IMG/VR virus record: IMGVR_UViG_3300037882_001492
Coordinates: 54,191-118,190 of that record
Source of the DNA: a virus
Reading direction: 5' to 3' (one strand)
Length of the DNA: 64,000 bases
Made by a program: the position numbers and the translations under genes. The notes under the pieces are model-generated. The model saw nothing but the letters and a program-made list of their open reading frames with translations. It had not been told where the DNA came from and did not search any database. Positions 52,088-61,226 of the stretch are shown here, piece after piece. Each line of letters opens with the position of its first letter. The stretch's first letter is position 1.

Positions 52088-54708
52088 TATAGTAAAGTTT
52101 TTGTGTCATAATAAGGCATTCTGGTTATATTTAAATTAGTTAAATAACCAGCCGAAGATATAGTATGTGTATAGCCTAAGATTTTATAAATCCCACTCGC
52201 CCAATGTGACTCTCTCGTTCTTGTATCTAAGATTTTTAAGTTAACAGTTCTATGGGATATGTCGAATACGAAGTTAGAAAGTTCAGGAATACCGACAGTT
52301 TCAATTGACATGGAAAAAGGATACTTGTATAACAAAGACGCTAATCTAGCGTTATAGAAGTTAAATTTTCCTTTTATAAAATTATCTAATTTATCTTGTT
52401 TGACGGAATAATGTGAAAGAGTGTTAGATTGTTTTGACACTAACGATCCGTTAATTGCCGTATACCCAAATTTCTTTATAGGGTCTGTGTCTGTAAATAA
52501 ATCCTGAAACACGGGGCTATTGATAACAGAAATATATTGCTGAGCAAAATCGCTGTTAAAAATAACTTTCAATTCTTCCCCATACTTATTCGATCTAACA
52601 TCGGAATAAAAAGTATTGGTATAGTTTATTAATTCAGCATAATTTTCTGTCTCTTTACTTTCTAGAAGTTTACCTGCTTCATATTTGAATTCAAATTGAG
52701 GGGGAGTGTAAGAGGATATAAGACCGTGTGGAATACTGTCTAAAAACAATTTAGTAACTTGTTTAAAGGTTCTTGCTACACCATTATCATTGAATAGTTC
52801 ATATATTGAAGTTAAAGTTTTATTTTCAACCGCTACTCTTGCTTTGGCAAAAAGAAGGTCTTGATTCAATTCAATCTTAGTTATAATATTTCTACTAGAC
52901 TCATAACCAAACTCTAGATTTAAAGTATCTTGAGTGGTCAACTCTTTAAAAGATTGAATTTGATGGTCCGGTGAATTGAATAATGTTGCACCAATGATAG
53001 TTCTCATTCTAGAGCGTGGAGCAATAAAGAGAACTGTTGAACTTTCAGTTACAGAATCAGCAATTGCAGATGACATTCTTTTCTTTTCATCGGAAGACAA
53101 GGCAGCATACGGAACCACAAACATTCCAAGCAAGTGATCTTCCACGCCTTCATAAACTCCCACAAATGCGTTAATGTCTTCAAGGAGAGCAGTTATAGAA
53201 CTCTTAGAACTTTCAAAGGTTGATTTGGAAAAAGAGATTTCAACAAAGATTGAATCAATTATTTCTATTTCTTCGTCGTCTCGCTCTGATACAAAACTGT
53301 TCAACTCTTTGTCTGCTTCAACGACTTGACGGTTTGCTCTATCAACATGCGTAGCTATTGAATTTAAGATTTTTCTAATTTCTATAATCGAATCAGTTAA
53401 AAGAGCCACATATAAAGTTTGTTCGGAATTTAAGTAATACGAATCCGCTAAAGCTTTATTAGGGTGCTTTTCCTCAACTAAAAGTTTGCCATCTTCATAT
53501 GACGGAGTTTTAAAACTTGGTCTAAAATAAACAATTCCAAGCTGTAACATTCTCTCATCAATATTTAATGAACCAGGACTTTGGATTATTCCATCATTAA
53601 CTGTTCCAACAGATACATCGTTTCTTTTTCCAGTATTGTCATATCCTACTTCAAATATTTCACCAGAGATAGGAATATCTAAGCTTGCAATAGGTTTCGT
53701 TGTTATTCTAGCCGCTAACGCATTAACAAAACTTGGGAGATTAGTTAAAATATTAGCAGCGGTTTCTAAAGTAACTCTAGAAACTTCAACTTGTTTTGTT
53801 TTAACCCCATATGAAAATCCAATTCCTAATTCTTCAAAAATAAGTTTATATGCTAATAAATGATGAATCTTCGAAGGAGTCTTAGTTTTTTCAAACGATC
53901 CCCAAATAGGAGGAATTAGATTTTCAGTTATTGAAATTTCACCCAATCCATTTGCGAACTCTCTAGTTCGATATTGACTATCAAGTTCAACCCCTGCTTT
54001 ACTTAGTGCTAGAATAAGATCGTCTTCCGAAGTATTCTCTCCCGCTAATTGTGCGGCAATAGTAACTTGAAGACGATTAAGTAAGTTTGCTACTTCCGAC
54101 GAATTAACTAAATCAACAAACGGATAAGATGTTTCAAACCCTTTTGCCATTTCCCCTATAATCTCAGAAACCAAGTCTGAAATAGGGCGCAATCTATTTT
54201 TACCATCTAAGCAATTAATAATAGTGGTTTTGACAGCCCCCAATCCTTCCGCTGTTTGTAAGTCTTTTCTGCTATTAGTTAAAGCATCAACAAAAGTCAA
54301 AGAAACTTCTCTTTCTCCTGGCGCATTGAAATTATAATTAATCGCAGTTAAATACGCTGGAATGATTCTAGAAAGACCATCGGACTCTTTATTACCATAT
54401 CCCCATCGAATATAATACAGTAGGTCGTTACCACTAATTGAATCACTTGATTTGTCTTGGATGCGACCGTCTTCAAAGATAAGAGAATAATACTTTAAAT
54501 AGGTCTTCTCAAATTTCGAACTTGGATTAATAAGACGAATAACGATTTCATATGTTCCAGAGTCTTGACCATTCAATTCATATTCAAAACCTAAGAATGA
54601 ATTCCGTAAATCAAATGGATCGTTGTAATTAGACAGATTTTCTAAGTCGGAATATTTCTGACTCAAAAATACCTGAACTACGCGACCATCTTTTAGAGCT
54701 TTAACCAT
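52087..54708 (-). CDS. baseplate hub protein, gp27/gpD-like
   Basis: 873 residues, about twice T4 gp27 (391). The start YELNGQDSGTYEIVIRLINPS is followed by SLTFVDALTN, as in hub proteins with two barrel domains; the middle (about 440-560) is helical and charged, and the C-terminus FKQV ... FDISHRTVNLKILDTRTRESHW then GIYKILGYTHTIS resembles gpD-type ends. It should carry the spike encoded just downstream and take up gp53/gp48. Inferred from position and patterns. Confidence 0.7.
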   Translation of the reverse strand: MVKALKDGRVVQVFLSQKYSDLENLSNYNDPFDLRNSFLGFEYELNGQDSGTYEIVIRLINPSSKFEKTYLKYYSLIFEDGRIQDKSSDSISGNDLLYYIRWGYGNKESDGLSRIIPAYLTAINYNFNAPGEREVSLTFVDALTNSRKDLQTAEGLGAVKTTIINCLDGKNRLRPISDLVSEIIGEMAKGFETSYPFVDLVNSSEVANLLNRLQVTIAAQLAGENTSEDDLILALSKAGVELDSQYRTREFANGLGEISITENLIPPIWGSFEKTKTPSKIHHLLAYKLIFEELGIGFSYGVKTKQVEVSRVTLETAANILTNLPSFVNALAARITTKPIASLDIPISGEIFEVGYDNTGKRNDVSVGTVNDGIIQSPGSLNIDERMLQLGIVYFRPSFKTPSYEDGKLLVEEKHPNKALADSYYLNSEQTLYVALLTDSIIEIRKILNSIATHVDRANRQVVEADKELNSFVSERDDEEIEIIDSIFVEISFSKSTFESSKSSITALLEDINAFVGVYEGVEDHLLGMFVVPYAALSSDEKKRMSSAIADSVTESSTVLFIAPRSRMRTIIGATLFNSPDHQIQSFKELTTQDTLNLEFGYESSRNIITKIELNQDLLFAKARVAVENKTLTSIYELFNDNGVARTFKQVTKLFLDSIPHGLISSYTPPQFEFKYEAGKLLESKETENYAELINYTNTFYSDVRSNKYGEELKVIFNSDFAQQYISVINSPVFQDLFTDTDPIKKFGYTAINGSLVSKQSNTLSHYSVKQDKLDNFIKGKFNFYNARLASLLYKYPFSMSIETVGIPELSNFVFDISHRTVNLKILDTRTRESHWASGIYKILGYTHTISSAGYLTNLNITRMPYYDTKTLL

Positions 54709-55010
54709 TAACTTAAGACTGGAATTTTTATCTCTTTATCTACTACTAAATCTGAAAAAGGATCAATAATGCCATTAAAAAGAATAATAAGCCACCAATA
54801 TCCTACATCACCGTATGCAGCATAGGAAAGCAAATCAGGTCTGTTTTGAACATCGTGATTTATTAGAGCAATTTTATACGGGATCGTTGGGAAAGTTTCA
54901 ATGAACGAAATATAATCAGGAGAAGAAACAATTGATAAATACTGTTTATCTTTATGTTGATAAATAAATTTCTTAAATTTCTCATACGGTGAATTGTGTT
55001 TAAAGTCCAT
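54708..55010 (-). CDS. gp53: baseplate wedge protein, gp53-like
   Basis: 100 residues (T4 gp53: 196). The stretch NRPDLLSYAAYGDVGYWWLI plus LFNGIIDPF is the hallmark of gp53/LysM-adjacent baseplate proteins, but only the core is present. It joins wedge and hub. One-base overlaps on both sides place it tightly in the baseplate operon. Confidence 0.85.
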   Translation of the reverse strand: MDFKHNSPYEKFKKFIYQHKDKQYLSIVSSPDYISFIETFPTIPYKIALINHDVQNRPDLLSYAAYGDVGYWWLIILFNGIIDPFSDLVVDKEIKIPVLS

Positions 55011-56002
55011 TATCGTTCATAAGTAAAAATATCGTCCCATCCTTTAGGGGAAGATTCGTTACTCGATTCTCCTAACGATTGCCTGAATTCTTCTGCTGTG
55101 ATTTTCAGACGAACAACTCTTGGGTACAAGGTTGTGTTATACCAACCAAGATCACCACGAAACTCCAAATCGTAATCCTTAACTATGCAAGGAACTTTAT
55201 CGTAAAGCGCACCGAACTTTAATTCAAAGGTTGGTGGTGCAAAAACACCATTCTTTTTACCTGATGAAGAAAGAACAGACGAACGAATAATATTAACAAA
55301 ATAATGAGCAAGAGTTTCAAAAGTTCTTATGATTTTAAGTCTTGGCGATTCTGTTAACCAATGTGCAGCAAACCCCCTTAATGCAAATAGGTTTTCTTGT
55401 GCATCTTCACCTAATGGAATTTCTTTATGTGCTGGCATTCTAGGCCCGTCACCAGGAGCCGAATCTGCTAAAACTAAAGTGTTTAAACGAGAACCGTCAT
55501 CTTTCTCTGGACCTTGTAATCTAAACTTATTGTTTGCCCCCGATTTATAGTCAGCGACGATAATCTTTCTTACCTGCTCAACCATTGCTGCCAACTCTAA
55601 TCGTTCGTTAAATGACAGCATTGAATTATAATTATCAAAAAACGATACGATATGTGGAATACTGAAATTGATTTCAATTGTTAGATTCTTAGCGCCAGTA
55701 TTGACATAAGTTCTAAACGGTTCATTTCTAAGAAGAATCTCATATTCTGCGTAATTTGCTTCTCTGGATTCTTTTATTACCGGATCTTCAAAGAATGGGA
55801 CTAAACGAGTTCTTGGAATTAAAGTTCCAGGAGTTGCGTCACCATAAATGAATTTCATATAGCCTCGTTGTTCCAAGGCTTTATCCATTCTAGGTAATGG
55901 GCTATCGCTTAAGAATTCATCATAGACAATATTTTCCTTGCCGCCAAAACCTAAAAAGTTTACAATGGCTTCTGTTCCCTGACGATAAATCGGATTAGGC
56001 AT
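55010..56002 (-). CDS. baseplate tail-tube cap protein, gp48/gp54-like
   Basis: 330 residues (T4 gp48: 364). The pattern APPTFELKFGALYDKVPCIV, a following 'DLGWYNTTLYPRVVRLKITAEE' type end and a long helix before it (NERLELAAMVEQVRKIIV) fit gp48/gp54 cap proteins that start tube polymerisation. It lies between tape measure and gp53. The N-terminus is not informative. Confidence 0.65.
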   Translation of the reverse strand: MPNPIYRQGTEAIVNFLGFGGKENIVYDEFLSDSPLPRMDKALEQRGYMKFIYGDATPGTLIPRTRLVPFFEDPVIKESREANYAEYEILLRNEPFRTYVNTGAKNLTIEINFSIPHIVSFFDNYNSMLSFNERLELAAMVEQVRKIIVADYKSGANNKFRLQGPEKDDGSRLNTLVLADSAPGDGPRMPAHKEIPLGEDAQENLFALRGFAAHWLTESPRLKIIRTFETLAHYFVNIIRSSVLSSSGKKNGVFAPPTFELKFGALYDKVPCIVKDYDLEFRGDLGWYNTTLYPRVVRLKITAEEFRQSLGESSNESSPKGWDDIFTYER

Positions 56003-57591
56003 TAGTTATTTGAATAAAGACTTGGTTTGATTTCTCTTGGAGGCCAAACAATCCCTCCACGATATTCCGTTTGTTTTTGTCCGGCGTTCTTCTTTAAAAC
56101 CATAAAAGAGCTTTTTGTATTATCAGCAATATCTCTAAAAATATCAATAGCGCCAATTTCTGATTGTTGGCGCATATTCTTTATCGTTTCTTCTAAATTT
56201 ATCTCTGGTCCAAATCTGTCCGAAGATAAAATTCCTTCGCTGCCTTTGCTATTTCTGATATTTGTTATGATTTCTTTAGCGCCACGATATGCCATTACCG
56301 TTGGATTTATGTTATAAAGAAACGAAATAATATCCCTAATCAAATTGATCACTTTTCCAATACTTTTTATTTCATCCCATATTCCAGTAAAAATAGGAAT
56401 CATGTGGTCGTTCCAAAAGGCTCTAATATTCTGCCAACCTCTTTCAAACGAACCTTGCATAGATTGAGCTACCGCTAAAAAATTATCCCAAGTAAGATTT
56501 TCCATTAACCAGTTGTGAATTGGTTTTAAATAATCAACAATACTTCTAATCCAACCGCTTATACGATCTGGACTTAAGTATTTGTACAAAATATCACCAA
56601 ACTTCTGAATTCCACTTACAATTTTAGGTTGGTAAGTTGTTAGAAGACTTGCAAGTTTCTGTGCTGCCATAGCAACATAAGGTAGAAACACTTGTACAAT
56701 CTGTCTCATGGATTCATTGATAGTTGCATAGAAATCCATTTGTGGTTTAGTTGCTCTTAATTCAGCATCAAACAACATAACCAATTCGTCTTGTTGAGCA
56801 ACAATCTCTCTAGCGGCAATTAGTTGATCGGCATCGAATCCTAATGCTTTTGACATTACATCATACATTGGGAATCCTTCACGACCTTGGACAAGAGGAT
56901 CTAACATATTGACCATGTTTTTAGACATAGCAACAATTTCCCTAATTCCAGCATCAGGACTTAAAACTCCACCACCAAGGACTTGCGAAGTCTTGAACGA
57001 TTGCAAAGTAGTACCAGCAAAGGTTCCTAGAAGTTTCTGAATTCCTGTATAGAATTGATCGCCTAATGCAGCGCCAGCGATTCTAACATTTCTTAAAAAT
57101 CCTTCCGAACCACCAGTTTTTTGAACTTGCATAACTTTCGAAACCTCAGAGAAAGATTTTTGAAGTTTTAACAAGTTTTGAGAGTTCCTATGCATTTCCT
57201 GAGAAAGTGCCATAGTCTCATCAAGAAGTTTGTTAGCCCCTTTTTCAGAAAGTTTTAAGACCTGAGTGTTAAATGCCATTTGATCTAACCATAATGACGA
57301 TCTAACATTTAATCTTTTTAACAAAGCAATTTGATCTACTTGTGCTTTTGTTAATTTATTTAAACCGGAATCCATTGCTTCGGTAAAGGTTTTAATACCT
57401 TCCGTGAATGTTAATCCTGTATTGTTTAAAATCTCAAATGGCTTTCTACTAAATAGAATTTGCTCTCTTCCGTAAGCAGCAAGATTTCTACCAAGTTCTT
57501 TAATTCCTGTTAAAAGACCATCACTTGCCTCAGTTTGTGCTGTGGTATTGTCGTGTAACGCCTCGATTAAATCTTGGAGATTTCCTTCCAT
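56002..57591 (-). CDS. gp29: tape measure protein, gp29-like
   Basis: 529 residues (T4 gp29: 590). Nearly all helical, with amphipathic and hydrophobic stretches (QIVQVFLPYVAMAAQKLASLL, 300-325; VINLIRDIISFLYNI, about 435-450) typical of tape measures that later enter the host membrane. Residue count would set a tail length close to T4. Located between the cap protein and a small structural gene. The assignment rests on composition, size and order. Confidence 0.8.
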   Translation of the reverse strand: MEGNLQDLIEALHDNTTAQTEASDGLLTGIKELGRNLAAYGREQILFSRKPFEILNNTGLTFTEGIKTFTEAMDSGLNKLTKAQVDQIALLKRLNVRSSLWLDQMAFNTQVLKLSEKGANKLLDETMALSQEMHRNSQNLLKLQKSFSEVSKVMQVQKTGGSEGFLRNVRIAGAALGDQFYTGIQKLLGTFAGTTLQSFKTSQVLGGGVLSPDAGIREIVAMSKNMVNMLDPLVQGREGFPMYDVMSKALGFDADQLIAAREIVAQQDELVMLFDAELRATKPQMDFYATINESMRQIVQVFLPYVAMAAQKLASLLTTYQPKIVSGIQKFGDILYKYLSPDRISGWIRSIVDYLKPIHNWLMENLTWDNFLAVAQSMQGSFERGWQNIRAFWNDHMIPIFTGIWDEIKSIGKVINLIRDIISFLYNINPTVMAYRGAKEIITNIRNSKGSEGILSSDRFGPEINLEETIKNMRQQSEIGAIDIFRDIADNTKSSFMVLKKNAGQKQTEYRGGIVWPPREIKPSLYSNN

Positions 57592-58035
57592 TTAAGTCAA
57601 TAACATATAGGCTTCGGGAGAAACTGGTCCTAACTGTAAGATTCTACTTACATGATAAAGTCTATAACTTATATAGAAAAGACCTAATTTCTTCGCTTCC
57701 TCCACAGGAAGATATGGAAGTTTACCATACTTATTAATAAGATAGTTTCTTATTCCAGGTGGCGTTAAAGTTAGATTTATGCCAGCCATATAGGTTCCCC
57801 ACGCTTTTGAAGTAGGGGAAGGTGGGAATCTAAAGAATGGACCGCCGCCGCCTCGACCAACTAATATTACAAAAGGGTGTGGATCTAGTACGGTTTCACC
57901 TTTATAAGTAAATTGGTACAAACAAGTTCCCGTAACTTTTTGAACATCCCTCGGATAAAATCTCTTTCCGAATGAAATTTTTGCTTGTTTTACAATAGAT
58001 AGTTGTTGACGATACCAACCTTCGGATAACTTCAT
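57592..58035 (-). CDS. small virion protein
   Basis: 147 residues. Contains an AGINLTLTPPGIRNYLIN segment after a beta-rich part (LYQFTYKGETVL, PHPFVILVG), similar in style to the small 'GxNLHYLPP' structural proteins of myoviruses, but the family is not certain. It is the first gene of the baseplate operon, with a CTAAATA box 5 nt before ATG 58035. Confidence 0.65.
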   Translation of the reverse strand: MKLSEGWYRQQLSIVKQAKISFGKRFYPRDVQKVTGTCLYQFTYKGETVLDPHPFVILVGRGGGGPFFRFPPSPTSKAWGTYMAGINLTLTPPGIRNYLINKYGKLPYLPVEEAKKLGLFYISYRLYHVSRILQLGPVSPEAYMLLT

Positions 58036-58040
58036 CCGTA

Positions 58041-58047
58041 TATTTAG
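58041..58047 (-). promoter_or_regulatory. CTAAATA box before baseplate operon (candidate late promoter)
   Basis: CTAAATA, 5 nt, ATG 58035. It lies in the 15-nt gap between divergent genes. It would drive the 29-kb tail/adhesin block down to about 28987. Confidence 0.45.
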
Positions 58048-58050
58048 GAT

Positions 58051-58323
58051 ATGAATTTAGATATTGAAATACTAGAATTTCTTGATGTAATTGAATATGT
58101 CACTTCTTCTCGCTTTAAGGAGAAATACCGACATCAGTACGGTTCTCATTTAATTCAACTGTTTCAACAAAAAATATTGGACGCTTTCCAAAAAAAGCGT
58201 CCAATAGCGTTAAATGACTTAGTAAAATTTTTAACAGTAAAACACAGCTATAAGCCTGAACTTGTTAAAGATTTCCTAAAAGAAGTGGATATTGAAATAC
58301 TTACCCCTTTCGTCTATTTTTAA
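58051..58323 (+). CDS. hypothetical protein
   Basis: 90 residues, helical, not recognised (RFKEKYRHQYGSHLIQLFQQ, LNDLVKFLTVKHSYKPELVK). Single short gene on the plus strand whose end overlaps the RecB-like gene by 23 nt tail to tail. Start ATG 58051, with no clear ribosome site. Confidence 0.6.
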   Translation: MNLDIEILEFLDVIEYVTSSRFKEKYRHQYGSHLIQLFQQKILDAFQKKRPIALNDLVKFLTVKHSYKPELVKDFLKEVDIEILTPFVYF

Positions 58324-59116
58324 GTTTCTCTTTATGTTCTTGAATGAGTTGCTCTTTTTCTAACATTGAGCGTTGAATTTCTTCCGCCGAAGCCCATAAA
58401 GGACAAATACCTTTATATTCACAACTTCCACACCAATCATTGATTCTAGGTTTCAAGTCTTCCTTTTTGGCTTTTCTGATTTCCCAAACCTTCTTTATAG
58501 TTTTTGATTTAAAGTTCTGTATGGAGTAATCGAAAAACTTAATCGGAACAATTTTATCCTGAACTGGATAATAATGAATAAACATGATATTGTTGTAAGG
58601 TTTATTCCATAACTTAGAGGCAACCATTACATACAACTGTGCCTGAAAGTCTTTGTTTAAATCACTTGAAGTTTTCGGGCGTTTAGAGGTCTTATAGTCA
58701 ATAAGGAGAATGTTGCCATTAGGGGCGCGAACTACACGGTCAATAATACCTACAGTCTTAAGACCGTCTGTAAACTCCGCTTCCCATTCAAACTCAACAC
58801 CAATTGTTTCTCCTTCAATTCGTTTGTTAAATTCTATGAAGTTAGTAATACATTTTAGAACTGTAGCAGGTGAATAACCTTCAAATTTATAATTTGCTCT
58901 CTCTTCTGCTGCAATTGACTTTAATGCTTCTTCCGTTAAGGTTTCTATTCCTCTCTCAAATATTCTATGAATATAGGAGCCAAACTGCATTGCGCTCTCC
59001 GAAGAATTTGGATTAAAGATTCCGGGCAGTTTATCAATATATTTTTTAGCAAACTTAAAAGGGCATTGTTCATAACTAGCCATTTTAGAAGCCGATAGGT
59101 TGTCAAAGTAAACCAT
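58301..59116 (-). CDS. RecB/Cas4-like PD-(D/E)xK nuclease with four-Cys cluster
   Basis: 271 residues from ATG 59116 (MVYFDN), which has AAGGGAGA 10 nt upstream; a more upstream ATG (59194) would overlap the primase start. SASKMASYEQCPF (8-20) is the usual start of RecB-family nucleases, GNILLIDYKTSKR carries the catalytic D-x-K, and FQAQLYVMVASKLW is motif QxxxY. C18 with CGSCEYKGIC (229, 232, 238) gives the four Cys of AddB/Cas4-type iron-sulphur nucleases. Probably 5' end processing in recombination. Confidence 0.88.
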   Translation of the reverse strand: MVYFDNLSASKMASYEQCPFKFAKKYIDKLPGIFNPNSSESAMQFGSYIHRIFERGIETLTEEALKSIAAEERANYKFEGYSPATVLKCITNFIEFNKRIEGETIGVEFEWEAEFTDGLKTVGIIDRVVRAPNGNILLIDYKTSKRPKTSSDLNKDFQAQLYVMVASKLWNKPYNNIMFIHYYPVQDKIVPIKFFDYSIQNFKSKTIKKVWEIRKAKKEDLKPRINDWCGSCEYKGICPLWASAEEIQRSMLEKEQLIQEHKEKLKNRRKG

Positions 59117-59126
59117 GAATTTTCCG

Positions 59127-59141
59127 TCTCCCTTTATAATA
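59127..59141 (-). promoter_or_regulatory. -10-like box and Shine-Dalgarno of the RecB-like gene
   Basis: On the minus strand TATTAT (59141-59136), then AAGGGAGA (59134-59127), 10 nt, ATG 59116. This is one of the few good Shine-Dalgarno sequences and decides the start codon. No convincing -35 was found. The plus strand at the same place reads TATAATAGAAT, as before the sigma gene. Confidence 0.5.
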
Positions 59142-59192
59142 GAATACTTGTCCGAGAAATTTTCAGAAAATAAACAGACAGAAAAAGAATTC

Positions 59193-60098
59193 ATGGTAAA
59201 TTCTGTCTTCGTGGACGATCATAAGTTCCATATGTCTATTAATAAGGAGACAGGACTTTGGAGAGACTTTAAGAGTGGAGAAACCGGAAACTTTGTACAC
59301 TTAGTTGCAATCGTAGAAAACATCGGTTACAAAGAAGCAGAGTTCTATTTGCTTAAGAAACTATCAAAAGATCACTTTATTCTTATTGATGTTTTAAGAG
59401 AGAAGAATAAAACAAAGTATGAGTTAAGCCAAACCACTAACTCACTAAACCACTACAAGAATGATTTTCTTCCAATTAGAGAAGAAATGAAAATGTGGGG
59501 AAATCCGATTTACATTAAGGCAGTTGAGGAACTTGAAAAGCGTAAAATCAATTATACGAACAAAACCTTCTATGTCGCTTATCAAGGTCGTTTCGTCAAT
59601 CGTTTAATTCTTCCTTATGAAAAGAATGGAAATCTTCATTTCTTTCAAGGACGAGCCTTAACTGAATATGCTAAACCAAAATACTTGAATCCGTCAAGCA
59701 AAGACGGCATTAAAGCAAGCGATGTTCTTTATCCGTTCAATACGCAGAAATCCTATGTGATTCTAACAGAAGGAGTTTTCGATGCTATTTCGTTACAGGA
59801 GCAAGGATTAAATGCCACTTGTGTTAATGGGGCTTTAATTAGTTTAAGCCAAGCATCCCAAATCAAAACTAAGAAAGTTATTCTTGCCTTTGATGGAGAC
59901 GATGCTGGTCGAGTAGGGGTTTTAAAAAGCAAGAAGGTTTTAGATAATTTAGGAATTAAAAGCTTTTATGTGTCACCGCCGCCGACTTTTAAAGATTGGA
60001 ATGAAGCGCATCAAAAAGACTTCGATCTACGAGCCTATTTCAAATCCGAAACTAAATCCTTTCTATCTTGGTATATTAGAAACGCTATTGTATCGTGA
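59193..60098 (+). CDS. DNA primase with TOPRIM domain (DnaG/gp61 type)
   Basis: 301 residues from ATG 59193. An ATG at 59115 is in frame but overlaps the start of the divergent gene. Residues 1-50 (ETGLWRDFKSGETGNFVHLVA) resemble the CHC2 zinc-binding fold without its cysteines. The RNA polymerase core is at 125-165, and TOPRIM motifs are VILTEGVFDAIS (189-200, E193) and LAFDGDDAGR (231-240, D234 and D236). It makes RNA primers with the helicase at 3309-4607. Its end overlaps the next gene by 14 nt tail to tail. Confidence 0.88.
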   Translation: MVNSVFVDDHKFHMSINKETGLWRDFKSGETGNFVHLVAIVENIGYKEAEFYLLKKLSKDHFILIDVLREKNKTKYELSQTTNSLNHYKNDFLPIREEMKMWGNPIYIKAVEELEKRKINYTNKTFYVAYQGRFVNRLILPYEKNGNLHFFQGRALTEYAKPKYLNPSSKDGIKASDVLYPFNTQKSYVILTEGVFDAISLQEQGLNATCVNGALISLSQASQIKTKKVILAFDGDDAGRVGVLKSKKVLDNLGIKSFYVSPPPTFKDWNEAHQKDFDLRAYFKSETKSFLSWYIRNAIVS

Positions 60099-61056
60099 AA
60101 TAGAATCTAGGTGAATAGATTGTTTCAGTCAATAAGGTAAACTTAAGATCAACCACATACACGCCTCTGATTGGACCGAATCCGTCGTTATTAGTTAAGG
60201 TCGCTAGAATCGCTGTATCAAACGAGAACAATACATCATCAGTCGCAGTAATCTCCACTAAACCAGAAGTATCAGAGAAACCCGAAACTTCTGGAAAGTT
60301 AGCAAATGCAGGGTCGTCGTTTGCTTTGCGAATTCTTATTGCGGCATTCTGAATTATTGAATCGCGGAATATGTTTTTAATAGATTCTGAAATATTTCTA
60401 TTGACGACAACAATATCATTAATAAATTTCAGATTGACTTTTTCACCGTATTGGATCTTAGTAGGTTCAAATCTTGTAGTAACTTTAGTTAATACTGGCT
60501 CTGCTAATCCAATGATGTTGTTTAGGTGTAAAGTAAACGATTGGATATAGGTTTTAACTCCGCCACCGTTAGCGTGTTGGATTGTCCAAATATCGAAGTA
60601 ATTTCCAGTCTGTAGGCCTGACGATGGGATGGAGATAACTCCACCTGATAAATTAAGACCAGAAGCCCCTGGCACTAAAAAGACAGAGAATTGACCGGCA
60701 ATTCCAGCCTTGTTTCGATAGATTCCACTAACGGAGTTTGTTGCTCCTGTAAATAAGGAAGGCGCTAGCAAACCGTTACCACTAAAATTAAAGACCATTA
60801 AATCGTTTGCAGACGAATTAAGTAATCCATAGTTTGTTGAATTAGCGTCTAAATCAAGAAACTTCTCTGGTAAACCATTTGTGACATATGGAAACTCCGC
60901 ACTTGACGCTGTAGTGTCTTTAAAGATTGTTACCGAAGAAACTGAATACGGATCAACATAAGATCCGTTTTGAATATAGAATAAGTCTAGTTTAACCCTA
61001 TCTTCGGTTGAAGGGCGGTTCTTTCTAGGAACTACAGAAATGCCATTAAAATCCAT
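60085..61056 (-). CDS. virion structural protein (putative)
   Basis: 323 residues, beta-rich with no membrane segment. The start FNGISVVPRKNRPSTEDRVK and the end VYVVDLKFTLLTETIYSPRFYF suggest a virion protein with immunoglobulin-like or jelly-roll domains. Not recognised. CTAAATA 6 nt before ATG 61056 and a position after the gp26-like gene point to late expression. Confidence 0.65.
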   Translation of the reverse strand: MDFNGISVVPRKNRPSTEDRVKLDLFYIQNGSYVDPYSVSSVTIFKDTTASSAEFPYVTNGLPEKFLDLDANSTNYGLLNSSANDLMVFNFSGNGLLAPSLFTGATNSVSGIYRNKAGIAGQFSVFLVPGASGLNLSGGVISIPSSGLQTGNYFDIWTIQHANGGGVKTYIQSFTLHLNNIIGLAEPVLTKVTTRFEPTKIQYGEKVNLKFINDIVVVNRNISESIKNIFRDSIIQNAAIRIRKANDDPAFANFPEVSGFSDTSGLVEITATDDVLFSFDTAILATLTNNDGFGPIRGVYVVDLKFTLLTETIYSPRFYFTIQ

Positions 61057-61061
61057 TTATA

Positions 61062-61226
61062 TTATTTAGTTTGTTTGTTCATTTCATTTAATATTTCAAT
61101 TAACTCTAATCTTTCTTTAAAAGTAAGTTCTTTAATAAAATCGAATGAAATCTCGGCTCTCAAAAATTGGGATATTTGGACAAAAAGTGCTTTTCGATTT
61201 AAGCAGTTACCAATATCCCTTACATA
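61062..61226 (-). CDS. 54-codon extension of the gp26-like gene in the -1 frame
   Basis: The frame is open from just after a TGA near 61250 to TAA at 61064-61062 and has no ATG, GTG or TTG before residue 22. The reading after the shift begins YVRDIGNCLNRKALFVQ and ends in a charged helix FKERLELIEILNEMNKQTK. The gp26-like frame has the heptamer A-AAT-TTT immediately before ATG-TAA, so a -1 slip would give a 314-residue fusion (260 + 54). Alternatives: a short protein from TTG in FLRAEI (about 33 residues) or a non-standard ATT start. Confidence 0.55.
   Translation of the reverse strand, partial: YVRDIGNCLNRKALFVQISQFLRAEISFDFIKELTFKERLELIEILNEMNKQTK
61063..61069 (-). promoter_or_regulatory. 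CTAAATA box before 61056 gene (candidate late promoter)
   Basis: CTAAATA, 6 nt (ATATAA), ATG 61056. It overlaps the TAA of the extension ORF. Confidence 0.4.

Noticed and set aside
59115-59194. Longer ORFs from ATG 59194 (minus) and ATG 59115 (plus)
   Set aside because: They would overlap head to head by 80 nt; a Shine-Dalgarno supports ATG 59116, and conserved protein sequence begins after the inner starts on both sides.
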